A DNA stretch of 44,539 nt, from the IMG/VR virus record IMGVR_UViG_3300023222_000169, positions 1-44,539 of that record, one strand, 5' to 3'. The stretch comes from a virus. This document shows, piece after piece, positions 27,279 to 36,199 of the stretch. The translations under genes were made by a program, and so were the position numbers. The notes under the pieces were generated by a model that ran no database searches, had not been told where the DNA came from, and was given only the letters and a program-made list of their open reading frames with translations. The stretch's first letter is position 1; each line of letters starts with the position of its first letter.

Positions 27279-29360
27279 TTAATTAACGCTTCTGCCGATC
27301 TCTTGCCAAACTTGGTCATTAAACATAGTCAATGTTAGAGTGTCACTAGCAACCATTGTAAAATCAGCACTACCGTTTAGTATGATGGGAGACCCATCTG
27401 TAATGGTGATAGAAGCTGTGGCTAGAATAGTTATTGTTTGACTCACCACACCATCATCAAAGTCAGTTATAGCTGTTGTGCCTGTTGTTTTAAAAACAGT
27501 CCTTCCTGCAACAGTAGGAGTGGCGTCTGTGCTAGTAAATGATTTTACGGTTATTCCCGAGCCTGGGGTAGTTATATTGATTAAAGTGTTCTCGTCAACA
27601 TAATGATTAGCATTCACCCCAGTCATGGAGATTCCGGTAGATGCAGCCCGCTCTCCAAACAAAATGTTTTCTCTGCAAATGGCATTCGATGTATCGTGCA
27701 ACAAAATCCCTACATTATATGTACTTCTAATAAGATTGCCTTTAACTGTTATTTCGTTTGGTTCGACTGTAAGACCTGCTATACCAATCTCAACACCATT
27801 ATAGGGACTGTCAAAGGTGTTATCCAATACCTCCATTTTCTGGACTCTATCTCTTACCAGGACAGTCTGATGAAACCCTGTAGACTGTAAGTTACTGATA
27901 CGAATATTAGTTGAGGTCTTCTCATACCCGAACAGCCCGTCTGGCGCCAGATTTCCCTTCACATGAACAACAGTCGTATCATCCGCTGTACCAGCCTTTG
28001 AAGTTCTCAATGTGTCTTGCAGATTACCACCAACTATACTAACATTCTGACAAGAAGCTAAAATATAACCGATAGTAATGGACGCGAAATTATTGTTTGC
28101 GTAATGGCAATCTGTGTTGCCTGTAATCTCACAAGCTATACCCGGTTTCGTTGATCCATCCCGGACAGCCCCCTGTCCAGTATTGCCCGTAACAGTTAAT
28201 CGGCTTGTGAATCCTGTAGATATAAGCATTGAATCGCAGTCTGTAACTGTGTTGTCACAGATATTGCTATCTGTACATTCACCAATAACCTCTATGCCGA
28301 TTCCTGATGAACTCAATCCAACGTCATTGTTTATATTAGATACTCTGTTGTTTGTAACGTTCACCCTCTCGCTTGTCCCCGATGGTGATGACATAGAACC
28401 CTGACCGTTGATAGATATACCAGACTGGAAACAATTATCTATATAGTTATTGTCAAGACCAACATCAAGCCAGTTGCTCCCTCCCCCCAAACCTCTAGCA
28501 TCAGCGCCTTCAATTTGACATTTAGTTATCACAGCTTGCTGTAATCCATAAAATCTAATCCCCCAAAGATGGGAGTTATTTATTTTTATGTTATCAAAGT
28601 AAATATCTGTCGTTGTATTGCCATCTGCTAAAGCATTTCCGTTTATTAATCCTTCCCTGTCTCCCCTCGCAGTAGAGCCTGTAACAATTGATTTATTCCC
28701 ATCTAGTGTTATATCTCTGATTGAAATATTTGACACGTTATCTAAATTAAGAATGGGGTTTTCCGTGTCTATTCTTAATTTAAGTGTTCCTTCACCATGT
28801 ATATGTGTATCGGACAGCACTGAAAAATTGCCATCGACCATATAAGTTCCGGCATTTAATTTTAAGTTGCCGGTTATCAACAACCATGCCGCCACCGCCG
28901 CTGTAACATCCAGGGCTTCACTACCCGATTGAACATCAGCTATTTCTGCGGGTGTCAGAGAATCAAATACACTGGCTGATTCTCTCAGTTTAGCCTGAAC
29001 TGTTGTTTCTACCGCATCAGTCCCAGCCGGCAAGAAAGAAACGCTTTCAGAGTTAGTTTCAATTCTGCCTGCATCTAAATTAATATATTTCTGTACATCG
29101 TCTGAATCCCACTGTGCTATCGAATACTTATCGGGGACATAGATTTTATTTGTTGTTCTTCCTTGAGAATCAATAGTCTGTGGATTTACAATCGGGACAG
29201 TTAATGCGCGGTCGGAGTAAATAGTAATTAAATTAACCGGCGCGGCTGGATACCCTACCGTTGGATCAGTGTTTTGAGTTCCGAAAAAAACCTTCCCAGC
29301 AACAAAAGGCTTTCCCCCTTCATCAGGCCAATGCGTGTGTTCGTCGAGTACGGCGGTCAT
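27279..29360 (-). CDS. Tailspike with P22-like head-binding domain and beta-helix (693 aa)
   Basis: Residues about 1-110 (GKVFFGTQNTDPTVGYP, ITIYSDRALTVPIVNPQTID, GRTTNKIYVPDKYSI) match the P22 tailspike head-binding domain. Residues about 175-640 are a right-handed parallel beta-helix with repeated N-rich turns (VSNISIRDITLDGNKS, SNICDNTVTDCDS), typical of polysaccharide lyases or glycanases, then a short beta cap. It should recognise and cut host surface polysaccharide. It is the last gene of the late operon. Confidence 0.85.
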   Translation of the reverse strand: MTAVLDEHTHWPDEGGKPFVAGKVFFGTQNTDPTVGYPAAPVNLITIYSDRALTVPIVNPQTIDSQGRTTNKIYVPDKYSIAQWDSDDVQKYINLDAGRIETNSESVSFLPAGTDAVETTVQAKLRESASVFDSLTPAEIADVQSGSEALDVTAAVAAWLLITGNLKLNAGTYMVDGNFSVLSDTHIHGEGTLKLRIDTENPILNLDNVSNISIRDITLDGNKSIVTGSTARGDREGLINGNALADGNTTTDIYFDNIKINNSHLWGIRFYGLQQAVITKCQIEGADARGLGGGSNWLDVGLDNNYIDNCFQSGISINGQGSMSSPSGTSERVNVTNNRVSNINNDVGLSSSGIGIEVIGECTDSNICDNTVTDCDSMLISTGFTSRLTVTGNTGQGAVRDGSTKPGIACEITGNTDCHYANNNFASITIGYILASCQNVSIVGGNLQDTLRTSKAGTADDTTVVHVKGNLAPDGLFGYEKTSTNIRISNLQSTGFHQTVLVRDRVQKMEVLDNTFDSPYNGVEIGIAGLTVEPNEITVKGNLIRSTYNVGILLHDTSNAICRENILFGERAASTGISMTGVNANHYVDENTLINITTPGSGITVKSFTSTDATPTVAGRTVFKTTGTTAITDFDDGVVSQTITILATASITITDGSPIILNGSADFTMVASDTLTLTMFNDQVWQEIGRSVN

Positions 29361-29385
29361 CTTGTATGTTCTTTTAGTGTGCTGC

Positions 29386-30447
29386 TCATGTGTCTGTTAT
29401 GAATCCTCGATATTCAAGAACCACGGATGTCGCACTGCTAAGTACTTCTGCCCACGTTGCTTTGAATATTTGCGTAGCGGGATCAACTGGAATCATAATA
29501 TCAAAAGTAGCTATAGTTTGTCCCGTAATAGCGGCATCCACGTCAAGTTTAAGAGACGCTAACTCTGTTACTTCTGGATCGATAACGGGCGTGGTAACAT
29601 CACCACCCGCAGCATAAAAAATGGCTGCTGCCTGCCCTGTACCACTTGGTGAAATGCTTAAACTCACTCTTGCCAGCATAATAGTGGCATTTGCAGGCAT
29701 CCTATCCATTCCTGTCCAGATATTAGTAGCCCCACTACTTGTCGGCCCTATGGTTTCAAACGTGCTAACGGTTACATCGTTAGAGATAGAAATTGAAGTT
29801 ATAGTCTCATCGGTTCCGTTTCTTAATTGTACATTTCCCGCCTTAGTGTGATTGGTTGCAGTCGCTTCTTTATTGGGATCAACATTAGACTGTAATTCAA
29901 AAATATCATCCGTGGAGTTATACATCACAGCAACAACCTGATTGATCTCTAAGTCATCTGCAACCAAAGCCTGGTCGTGATACTTTAAAACTGGTTTAGC
30001 CGCTACAAGATCAATTGCGAGCGTCACAGCTCCAGTATTCGCTCCTATCGCGGTAAAAGGATAAATCTCCTTATCAACCAATACAGCAATAGTGGGCGAG
30101 GCATCCGCTGTTATCGTATTAGCCCCTGCTATGTTAGTTAAATTTGTGATCCCAGTCGCCGGACTCTCTCCTGCGTCTAAATCTGAGCACCGTTGAGCAC
30201 CGCCTGCATCTTGTACAACAATCGCATATTTGCCAGGTATCCAGATTTTATTAATCGACTTGCCAGTGGAATCTGTCAACTGGGGATTTGAAATTACTAT
30301 CGTTAAGTCTCGATCAGAATAAATAGTGATTTTATTCCCCACCAGTGTCGGGTCTAGATTCTGGACCCCGATGTGGATAAATCCGTTGACGATTGCATTA
30401 CCGGAAGCATCCTGGTACTGGGTTTGTTCATTGATTAAGCTAGCCAT
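29386..30447 (-). CDS. Second tail fibre/tailspike with the same head-binding domain (353 aa)
   Basis: The N-terminal 100 residues (GFIHIGVQNLDPTLVGN, ITIYSDRDLTIVISNPQLTD, GKSINKIWIPGKYAI) parallel those of the neighbouring tailspike. The rest is a beta-rich C-terminus without beta-helix repeats (TAGNVQLRNGTDETITSIS-like), more like a distal fibre or adaptor. Two proteins with the same attachment domain would compete for, or branch from, the same virion site. Confidence 0.8.
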   Translation of the reverse strand: MASLINEQTQYQDASGNAIVNGFIHIGVQNLDPTLVGNKITIYSDRDLTIVISNPQLTDSTGKSINKIWIPGKYAIVVQDAGGAQRCSDLDAGESPATGITNLTNIAGANTITADASPTIAVLVDKEIYPFTAIGANTGAVTLAIDLVAAKPVLKYHDQALVADDLEINQVVAVMYNSTDDIFELQSNVDPNKEATATNHTKAGNVQLRNGTDETITSISISNDVTVSTFETIGPTSSGATNIWTGMDRMPANATIMLARVSLSISPSGTGQAAAIFYAAGGDVTTPVIDPEVTELASLKLDVDAAITGQTIATFDIMIPVDPATQIFKATWAEVLSSATSVVLEYRGFITDT

Positions 30448-30522
30448 TATATGAAATCTCTGCTATATAAGGATTTATGTACATTGAAATATTATTAACA
30501 ATCTGGTTTTTGGGCTGGTTGT
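30448..30522. other. Short intergenic spacer
   Basis: The spacer separates the ejection protein gene from the tail genes. It is AT-rich and holds no clear terminator. A 20-codon hydrophobic frame on the plus strand is not credited. Confidence 0.4.
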
Positions 30523-32256
30523 TCACTGTTTTCTATTAAGCAGTGTTTCGATTGCTTTAAAGGCGTTCTGTTCATTAATACCTCTGGCCTTTTTGATAGC
30601 CGCCCTACCCGACCCTTTAAGAGTTTCCGCGCTGGACAAACTTTCCACACCCCTAGCAACCGATTCGGCTAGTTCAGATTTAAACGAAGCGGTGGTTTGA
30701 GGGCCAAAAACCTTATCTATTTCAATTGCCATTCTATTTAAAGACGGAATGTCATTGCCAAACCTACCACCATATTTTGCCGCCACAGACTCAAGTTCAT
30801 TAATAGCATTTCCAATCGGGACTCGTGAAACAGGATTTCCTTCCAGCCTTCGCAGCAAAGTACCTACCGCGCTATTACCGCTGGGGCCTAAAACATCTAT
30901 TTTCTTACCCACAATATCCTGCAATGAGTCTAATGCCGTTTTGGTTTTTGAAAATGCAGTATTAACGTTATTATATCGATCAAATTTGGCATCTAAAGAT
31001 GTATCAATATCTTTTCTTAACCCCTTTATTATCACTTCTGTTTTGCCAGATAAACCACCTTTGCCCGTCTTTCCAAAGCTTACATTTTCGTCGATGAATT
31101 TTTTAAACTGGTGCATTTGAAACGCATCGGGGTTTCTTCCAAGATCGTCAATCCTCCCAATCATAGCTTTCAATGCTTTTTGCGGCGCTTTGAGCCCTTC
31201 GATACTCGATCCTGCAAATACCGGGCCTTCTCCGTCGAATGTAATGCCCATATCATCCAGTTTTTGCATGAAATTATTAACAGGAGTAGAAAAATCAGCC
31301 GTTTTCCCTTTTAATGTTTTGGCAACTCGATCTAATAGGTTTTTTGAATTTGTATTAACAGCCTTTACATGGTTAAACCTTTCAACCAAAGCATCCCCCC
31401 CTATATCGCTGGGACGGTTTCTTATCTTTGGATCGATGCTTGAAGCAAACTTAGCGTTTTTCTTTCGTTTCCTGACGATATCGATCATTTGTTTCATACC
31501 ATCCTTGGTTTGATTAGATGCGCCCTTAACCATAGCGATAACGTCCTCACCAAATCCCTGTTTGATTGCATTTGTGGCTAATTTATCACTAACTATATTT
31601 CCTCCCTTATCAATTTTAAATGGTGCGGTTTCAGCATCATCGACTTTATTTAAAAGTTTAGATTTAATCTGTGATGCTTGATCGAGGGTAGGTTCTATTC
31701 TGCCGGTTTCTGCCACTTTGATTTGCGGCGTCTTTGCCTTGGTTGGAGCTTTCAATCCAAACATGCCTAGCACTATATCAGGGGCTATTTCGTTAATAGT
31801 GGCCAGTGTCTCGCTGTTTGTGTTTTCAATAGTTCTCTCGCCTGTCCTGAATCTATCCAGGAAGTCGCTTATTGGTTCTAATACTTGTTCAGTTGTTCTT
31901 TCTAATCCTGCCTTCCCTGCCTCTGTTCGTGGTTGAAATGTACCTGCTTCTTGAATTTGCTCTGACACTTCAGCGCCCGCGCCTTCTTCGGCGAATGGGT
32001 TTAGTGCCTGTCCGATTCCAGCCAAACCACCAACAGCAGAAGATGCTGCGCCAGTAGTTAAAGCAATAGCAGGTTCTACAACTCCTAAAACACTATCTAC
32101 AACACTTTCATCCTGTATTTCAGGGGACAATTCTTCTTCCTGATCAACACCTAAAACTCTTTTTACAGTCGCCTGTATAACGGCAGGATCAGTACCATGT
32201 GGGAATTCTAATATTCTGCCATCAAGCAAGTGAGCCTGTTCCAGATGTTCCGTCAT
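30523..32256 (-). CDS. DNA ejection (internal virion) protein, P22 gp16-like position (577 aa)
   Basis: This is a long, mostly helical protein with an Ala/Gly-rich hydrophobic segment near 66-88 (EPAIALTTGAASSAVGGLAG) that could insert into the membrane during ejection. The remainder is charged helices (MKQMIDIVRKRKKNAKFASS, IDDLGRNPDAFQMHQFKKFI). Its place, third of three genes after the tail accessory genes, corresponds to the P22 gp7-gp20-gp16 ejection set. Assignment is by context and composition. Confidence 0.65.
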   Translation of the reverse strand: MTEHLEQAHLLDGRILEFPHGTDPAVIQATVKRVLGVDQEEELSPEIQDESVVDSVLGVVEPAIALTTGAASSAVGGLAGIGQALNPFAEEGAGAEVSEQIQEAGTFQPRTEAGKAGLERTTEQVLEPISDFLDRFRTGERTIENTNSETLATINEIAPDIVLGMFGLKAPTKAKTPQIKVAETGRIEPTLDQASQIKSKLLNKVDDAETAPFKIDKGGNIVSDKLATNAIKQGFGEDVIAMVKGASNQTKDGMKQMIDIVRKRKKNAKFASSIDPKIRNRPSDIGGDALVERFNHVKAVNTNSKNLLDRVAKTLKGKTADFSTPVNNFMQKLDDMGITFDGEGPVFAGSSIEGLKAPQKALKAMIGRIDDLGRNPDAFQMHQFKKFIDENVSFGKTGKGGLSGKTEVIIKGLRKDIDTSLDAKFDRYNNVNTAFSKTKTALDSLQDIVGKKIDVLGPSGNSAVGTLLRRLEGNPVSRVPIGNAINELESVAAKYGGRFGNDIPSLNRMAIEIDKVFGPQTTASFKSELAESVARGVESLSSAETLKGSGRAAIKKARGINEQNAFKAIETLLNRKQ

Positions 32257-33335
32257 TGTACTGGATTACCTTGTGCATCAAATTTGGTGATGTTTGGTTG
32301 TTCTTCTGATTTAATCGGGGCTAAACTGACTTTAGAGCTTATATTTTTGAATTTATCCTCTAATCGCCTAAATTTATTTTTCATAACAGAATCCTTATCA
32401 CCAAATACAGGCAGGAAAGCAAGGAATGTTGCTTCTTCGTCGGTATTAATAGCGCCACCAGATCGGAGTCTACCTATCATATCTGCCAAATCGGCTCTTA
32501 ATGTTTCAAATTCCTGCACATTGGCCGATTTGAAGAAATTAAATATTTCTGGGGCAGTAGCTGCTGCCAGCGTTTCTTGTGTAATATTCCCACTTTCGAG
32601 CATAGCCGTTAGTTCACCTACGGCGGCAAGCCCACCTCTTGAAATTTCTTCCAGTTTTGCTCCCTCTCCGCTTAAAGTCCCACCTTTGCCACCTGGGATG
32701 GGAATCACACTCTGCTCTGTCGGGTCATCGGGATTAATCATAAATCCAGTAGGGACTTTAAAACCTCCCGTTCCTACATTTACCGTGGTTCCTGTGGGCT
32801 TACTAATCAATTCCAGCATTTTGCTTTCAAATTCTGGTGTTCCTGGTGTAAAACCAGAAGCGATTAAATTCTGTTGTAACGATGTTTTTTTAGCTTCTTC
32901 TTGTCGGAGTACCCCTTGTTTAAGTAAGGCATCACCCACCTGTTCATCTGTTGCTGCTGCTCGGGTTACAATCTGGGATAGAACTGTATTTAGATCATCT
33001 GGGGTTTGAGCAGCAGATACTTTTCCCAATAATTCGGATACATCTTCACCCCTTGACTGGGCTTCTTGTATCAATTGGAAAAAGTCTCTTTTCTGGTTTT
33101 GCATCACTGTAAGACGGTCTTCGGACTTAACACCGTCTTGCATACCCCTTATTCTTGAAGCCTGTAATCCAAAGTTTCTTAAGATCTGCCTTTTATTCTC
33201 GATCTCTTCAAGTCTTAAAGTTTCTTGTTTTTGCTGGTTTCTTTGCAATAATCCACTGAGTTGTTGAGCAAGGGGATTAACATCTAACCCTAAATCAAAC
33301 CCTCTTGAGTCAACTATTGGAGTGAGCTGTACCAT
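32253..33335 (-). CDS. DNA ejection (internal virion) protein (360 aa)
   Basis: The protein has a Gln/Glu-rich coiled N-terminal half (QLSGLLQRNQQKQETLRLEE, then KRDFFQLIQEAQSRGEDVSE), a glycine-rich linker (IPGGKGGTLSGEG) and a final helical region (FETLRADLADMIGRLRSGGA). It overlaps the next gene by four bases. The middle position in the three-gene ejection block suggests a P22 gp20-like role. Confidence 0.65.
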   Translation of the reverse strand: MVQLTPIVDSRGFDLGLDVNPLAQQLSGLLQRNQQKQETLRLEEIENKRQILRNFGLQASRIRGMQDGVKSEDRLTVMQNQKRDFFQLIQEAQSRGEDVSELLGKVSAAQTPDDLNTVLSQIVTRAAATDEQVGDALLKQGVLRQEEAKKTSLQQNLIASGFTPGTPEFESKMLELISKPTGTTVNVGTGGFKVPTGFMINPDDPTEQSVIPIPGGKGGTLSGEGAKLEEISRGGLAAVGELTAMLESGNITQETLAAATAPEIFNFFKSANVQEFETLRADLADMIGRLRSGGAINTDEEATFLAFLPVFGDKDSVMKNKFRRLEDKFKNISSKVSLAPIKSEEQPNITKFDAQGNPVQ

Positions 33336-33336
33336 T

Positions 33337-33963
33337 TTAAGCCCCTGACAATAGAGCCGATAACAGGGTTATACCGGCCTGGTTGCCTTGTTGGCCTGCC
33401 TGTGCTGCGCCCAAAATACCGCTTGCCTGTGCTGCGCCTTGCTGGCCGAATAAACTAGCTATGCCTGATGATGTATTACCACTGAAAGCGCCTAATTGAC
33501 CAGCGGCGTTTTGTCCCGATCCAGCAAGATTTGTAGCCCTGCCTGTCAAAAGTTGTTCAATCATAAAGGCAAGATCTGTAGGGATATCTGCAGCCGCCTC
33601 AATTCCAGCCCCCGATCTTGTCAACCCACCAGCGGCTAGTTGCCCTTCCACAGCCCTCGTTCTTTCTCCTATCAGTGATTCGAAAGCGCCACTACCCAAA
33701 ATTTCGGATAATATCTGATCAAGACCTTGAACCGTTGACCCTTGCTGCACAAAAGGCAAAGCACCTTGTCCCGCTTGTAAAAAAGGCGCAAAGTTCTCTT
33801 GAGTGATACCAAATTGACGCCTTAATTCTTCAATTCCTGCAAGGGCGGCGTCAGATTGAATCTGTCCTGCTTGCTGCGCGGCTTTTGCCCCAGATTCTTC
33901 ACCAAAAGGATCGTCGATCAATCCTAAACTGCCTTTTTCTATCAAATCGCTGAAAAATCCCAT
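33337..33963 (-). CDS. DNA ejection protein, P22 gp7-like position (208 aa)
   Basis: The sequence begins MGFFSDLIEKGSLGLIDDPF and is then dominated by A/G/Q repeats (GKAAQQAGQIQSDAALAGIE-type, QQGAAQASGILGAAQAGQQG). This is the profile of podophage internal or ejection proteins that form the trans-envelope channel. It is the first of the three ejection genes. Confidence 0.7.
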   Translation of the reverse strand: MGFFSDLIEKGSLGLIDDPFGEESGAKAAQQAGQIQSDAALAGIEELRRQFGITQENFAPFLQAGQGALPFVQQGSTVQGLDQILSEILGSGAFESLIGERTRAVEGQLAAGGLTRSGAGIEAAADIPTDLAFMIEQLLTGRATNLAGSGQNAAGQLGAFSGNTSSGIASLFGQQGAAQASGILGAAQAGQQGNQAGITLLSALLSGA

Positions 33964-33965
33964 AA

Positions 33966-34268
33966 TTACACCGGCGTATGCGCTGTAGTTTCGTTAAAGT
34001 ACTGCCAAACAGCACCGTCTGTATCCCCAGAAGCAAATACTAAAACTCCTGTGTCTATATTTCTCACTGGAAATCCAAGCACTTTGGATGCGTCCGTATT
34101 AATATCATCTGCAATATCTATAAGATGACTTGTTTGAGACTCGACAATATTACCATTAATCGCTGCGACTATTTGATCTAAAAGAAGAAAGAAATCTTGC
34201 GTTGCTCTGCCTTCTTCTACAATGACATCACCGTCTTGAGGTTGGTCAACCATATTAAGATGACTCAT
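33966..34268 (-). CDS. Small structural protein of tail module (100 aa)
   Basis: This acidic protein (DQPQDGDVIVEEGRATQDFF, LLLDQIVAAINGNIVESQTS) lies between the gp10-like and ejection genes, where P22 encodes the tail needle and gp14. It is too short for a trimeric needle. A small neck or scaffolding role is an inference. The C-terminal part (TGVLVFASGDTDGAVWQYFN) is beta-like. Confidence 0.55.
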   Translation of the reverse strand: MSHLNMVDQPQDGDVIVEEGRATQDFFLLLDQIVAAINGNIVESQTSHLIDIADDINTDASKVLGFPVRNIDTGVLVFASGDTDGAVWQYFNETTAHTPV

Positions 34269-35614
34269 ATATCCAACACCAGTTTAGAAGCTGAAAAATT
34301 AAGATTCTCAGTTGTCGTGAGTCTTATTCCCATAAACCCGTAATAGTAACCCAATCCTCCGGGGTATTTCCACGAAAGCTGATTTGAGTATTGACCTATA
34401 GCGCCAGTAGGTCTATAAAAAGGGGCCGAGTAAGTCACGTTGTCATGTGATAATTGTAAAGCCACCGACCCTAAAGCTGAATTGAAGCCTTGAGATATGT
34501 TCAAAGTCAGAGAATTAACAGTGAAGTCGTTTTCTTCTTCAAAGCCTAAATCTATAGTACCTTCGAAGTTATTCCCATAGTCAGTCGGAATATCAGCAAA
34601 TACACCTATCTTATCACTATGGGCAACATAGTATTTTAGTCCGAATTGAGTAATGTAATCAGCACTCCATTGCTGAGTTTCATTCAAGACCTGAGTCGTT
34701 AGTTTAAACCAGTTTCCCTGGTAGAAACCAAAAGAATCATCAGGTAATTTGAAGGTTAACAGGTCATAGCCTCTCCATTTTAAGCGGTTAGATTTTATAT
34801 CTTCTAATTGTGTCTGTGTATACCTTATAAGAATAGTGTCGATCAGTTCGTTGGAAAGCTTGATCGCTTTACCTTTATCTAGCGCAAAAATCCCCGCATC
34901 TTGATCTTTCTCACGGCCACAAAACGCATAGGTGTCTCCATATTCTATCCCTCCACCTATGTATCCATAAGAAACTCTGGCGTTTAATCTGACATAAGGA
35001 ACAGTACCTACACCCGAGTCGCGGAATTTTTCAAACGAATCGGTCCCGGCAATTAGTAGAATATTATTCAAATTGTGAGTGGCTGTATTCTTATCCGGTA
35101 ATTCTTCAGCATCGAAGAATGAATTAGTTTGAATACTTGCGCCATTACCGATATCCGAAAAGAAAGCCGGACTACCGTCCGCAGGAACGTATATAAAACG
35201 ACCGTTCATGTGTGTCACAGAAACAGAACTTAAAAAGTTAACATCTACTATTTGGGTCAGGGTATCGCTGGAATCTAAAGTATACCCATTCCCTCCCTTA
35301 GAGATGATAACCGCATGATTAAACCCTATGGCGAAGTCTATGTCCTCGGTCCCTGAAATAGTGTCTATAACTGAAAATGCACCTGTTTCCACGTCTGTAA
35401 TCTTAATCAAAGAAGTTGAGACAACTTGATATAGATTTTCATTCCAGGAAAACTGACCTCTGGCTACCAGACTTGTTGTGTTTAACTGATCGACACCAGG
35501 TCGGTTGATTATATGACCTCTATCGTTCCAACAATTAACCAAAGCAGTTAAAGTCTTGGGGATTTTAGTGGACCCATCAAGTCCGAGAGGTAGGGTAACA
35601 TCAACCAATTTCAT
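34265..35614 (-). CDS. P22 gp10-like packaged-DNA stabilisation protein (449 aa)
   Basis: Length and the internal pattern correspond to the P22 gp10 family. The pattern is beta-propeller-like repeats from residue about 50, then FMGIRLTTTENLNFSASKLV at the C-terminus, with WRGYDLLTFKLPDDSFGFYQ and AHSDKIGVFADIPTDYG in the middle. gp10 closes the portal channel below gp4 after packaging. The gp4-like gene is directly upstream (14-bp overlap), as in P22. Confidence 0.85.
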   Translation of the reverse strand: MKLVDVTLPLGLDGSTKIPKTLTALVNCWNDRGHIINRPGVDQLNTTSLVARGQFSWNENLYQVVSTSLIKITDVETGAFSVIDTISGTEDIDFAIGFNHAVIISKGGNGYTLDSSDTLTQIVDVNFLSSVSVTHMNGRFIYVPADGSPAFFSDIGNGASIQTNSFFDAEELPDKNTATHNLNNILLIAGTDSFEKFRDSGVGTVPYVRLNARVSYGYIGGGIEYGDTYAFCGREKDQDAGIFALDKGKAIKLSNELIDTILIRYTQTQLEDIKSNRLKWRGYDLLTFKLPDDSFGFYQGNWFKLTTQVLNETQQWSADYITQFGLKYYVAHSDKIGVFADIPTDYGNNFEGTIDLGFEEENDFTVNSLTLNISQGFNSALGSVALQLSHDNVTYSAPFYRPTGAIGQYSNQLSWKYPGGLGYYYGFMGIRLTTTENLNFSASKLVLDI

Positions 35615-36044
35615 CTCCCTGATTGAAAAAAACCTGTGAACTATGGCAATGTTTGTTGCCTGCGCCTTTTGGTAGTGTCCCTCTGACCTTTTGTTTCGGA
35701 ATAGCAGTAGTTCCCCACGTTCTTTTGATTTGAGCTAAAGTCTTTCTAGCATTAACCGCTAAATCTGCAGCTGGGCTAGCGCCCTTAAATAAAGGTTTCA
35801 TATAAAGCGCTAGATTAAATTCAATCCCATTTCTTGCACCTAAAGGCTCGGAAAGATCATCGCCCGGCGCGTTTAAAGGAACACAACCCATATCTATAGG
35901 TGGTTCTGAATCCTGCCATTCGGCAATCATCGAATTTAAAACGCCCTTACCTACCAATATAGATTCGGCATTTGCACCAAGCACAGGCGAATGAACATTT
36001 AAATACTGTAACGCATTCTCTATAATGCTAGTCCCGCTTGACAT
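35601..36044 (-). CDS. P22 gp4-like tail accessory (head completion) protein (147 aa)
   Basis: I place the start at ATG 36044 (MSSGTSIIENALQYLNVHSP), because the region upstream is occupied by another small gene. The helical pattern (VLNSMIAEWQDSEP, ARNGIEFNLALYMKPLFKGA, NARKTLAQIKRTWG) is that of the P22 gp4 family, which binds the portal after packaging and begins tail assembly. Order portal-coat-gp4-gp10 supports it. Confidence 0.75.
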   Translation of the reverse strand: MSSGTSIIENALQYLNVHSPVLGANAESILVGKGVLNSMIAEWQDSEPPIDMGCVPLNAPGDDLSEPLGARNGIEFNLALYMKPLFKGASPAADLAVNARKTLAQIKRTWGTTAIPKQKVRGTLPKGAGNKHCHSSQVFFNQGDEIG

Positions 36045-36156
36045 CTTTTTTCTTCGGCGGTTCGTCTTTCCACCCTTTTTTCTCGTAATCCTCAACTTCA
36101 TCGGCATCGACTACAATAGTCTCTTTTCCTTTATATAATACAGTTGGTGATTCCAT
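36028..36156 (-). CDS. Small acidic/basic protein (42 aa) between coat and gp4
   Basis: ATG at 36156 opens MESPTVLYKGKETIVVDADE, VEDYEKKGWKDEPPKKKDV and ends in TAG. Short proteins with a Y-K-x-G...V-D-A-x-E-V-x-x-x-x-x-x-G-W pattern are common between coat and head-completion genes in phages. It probably is a minor head component. It overlaps the gp4-like start. Confidence 0.65.
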   Translation of the reverse strand: MESPTVLYKGKETIVVDADEVEDYEKKGWKDEPPKKKDVKRD

Positions 36157-36199
36157 AATTACCTCAATAGAGGCCGTCCCTGGCCTTTCTAAATACATC

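Noticed and set aside
30479-30541. 20-codon hydrophobic plus-strand frame
   Set aside because: It is isolated in a minus-strand operon, without a ribosome site or promoter.
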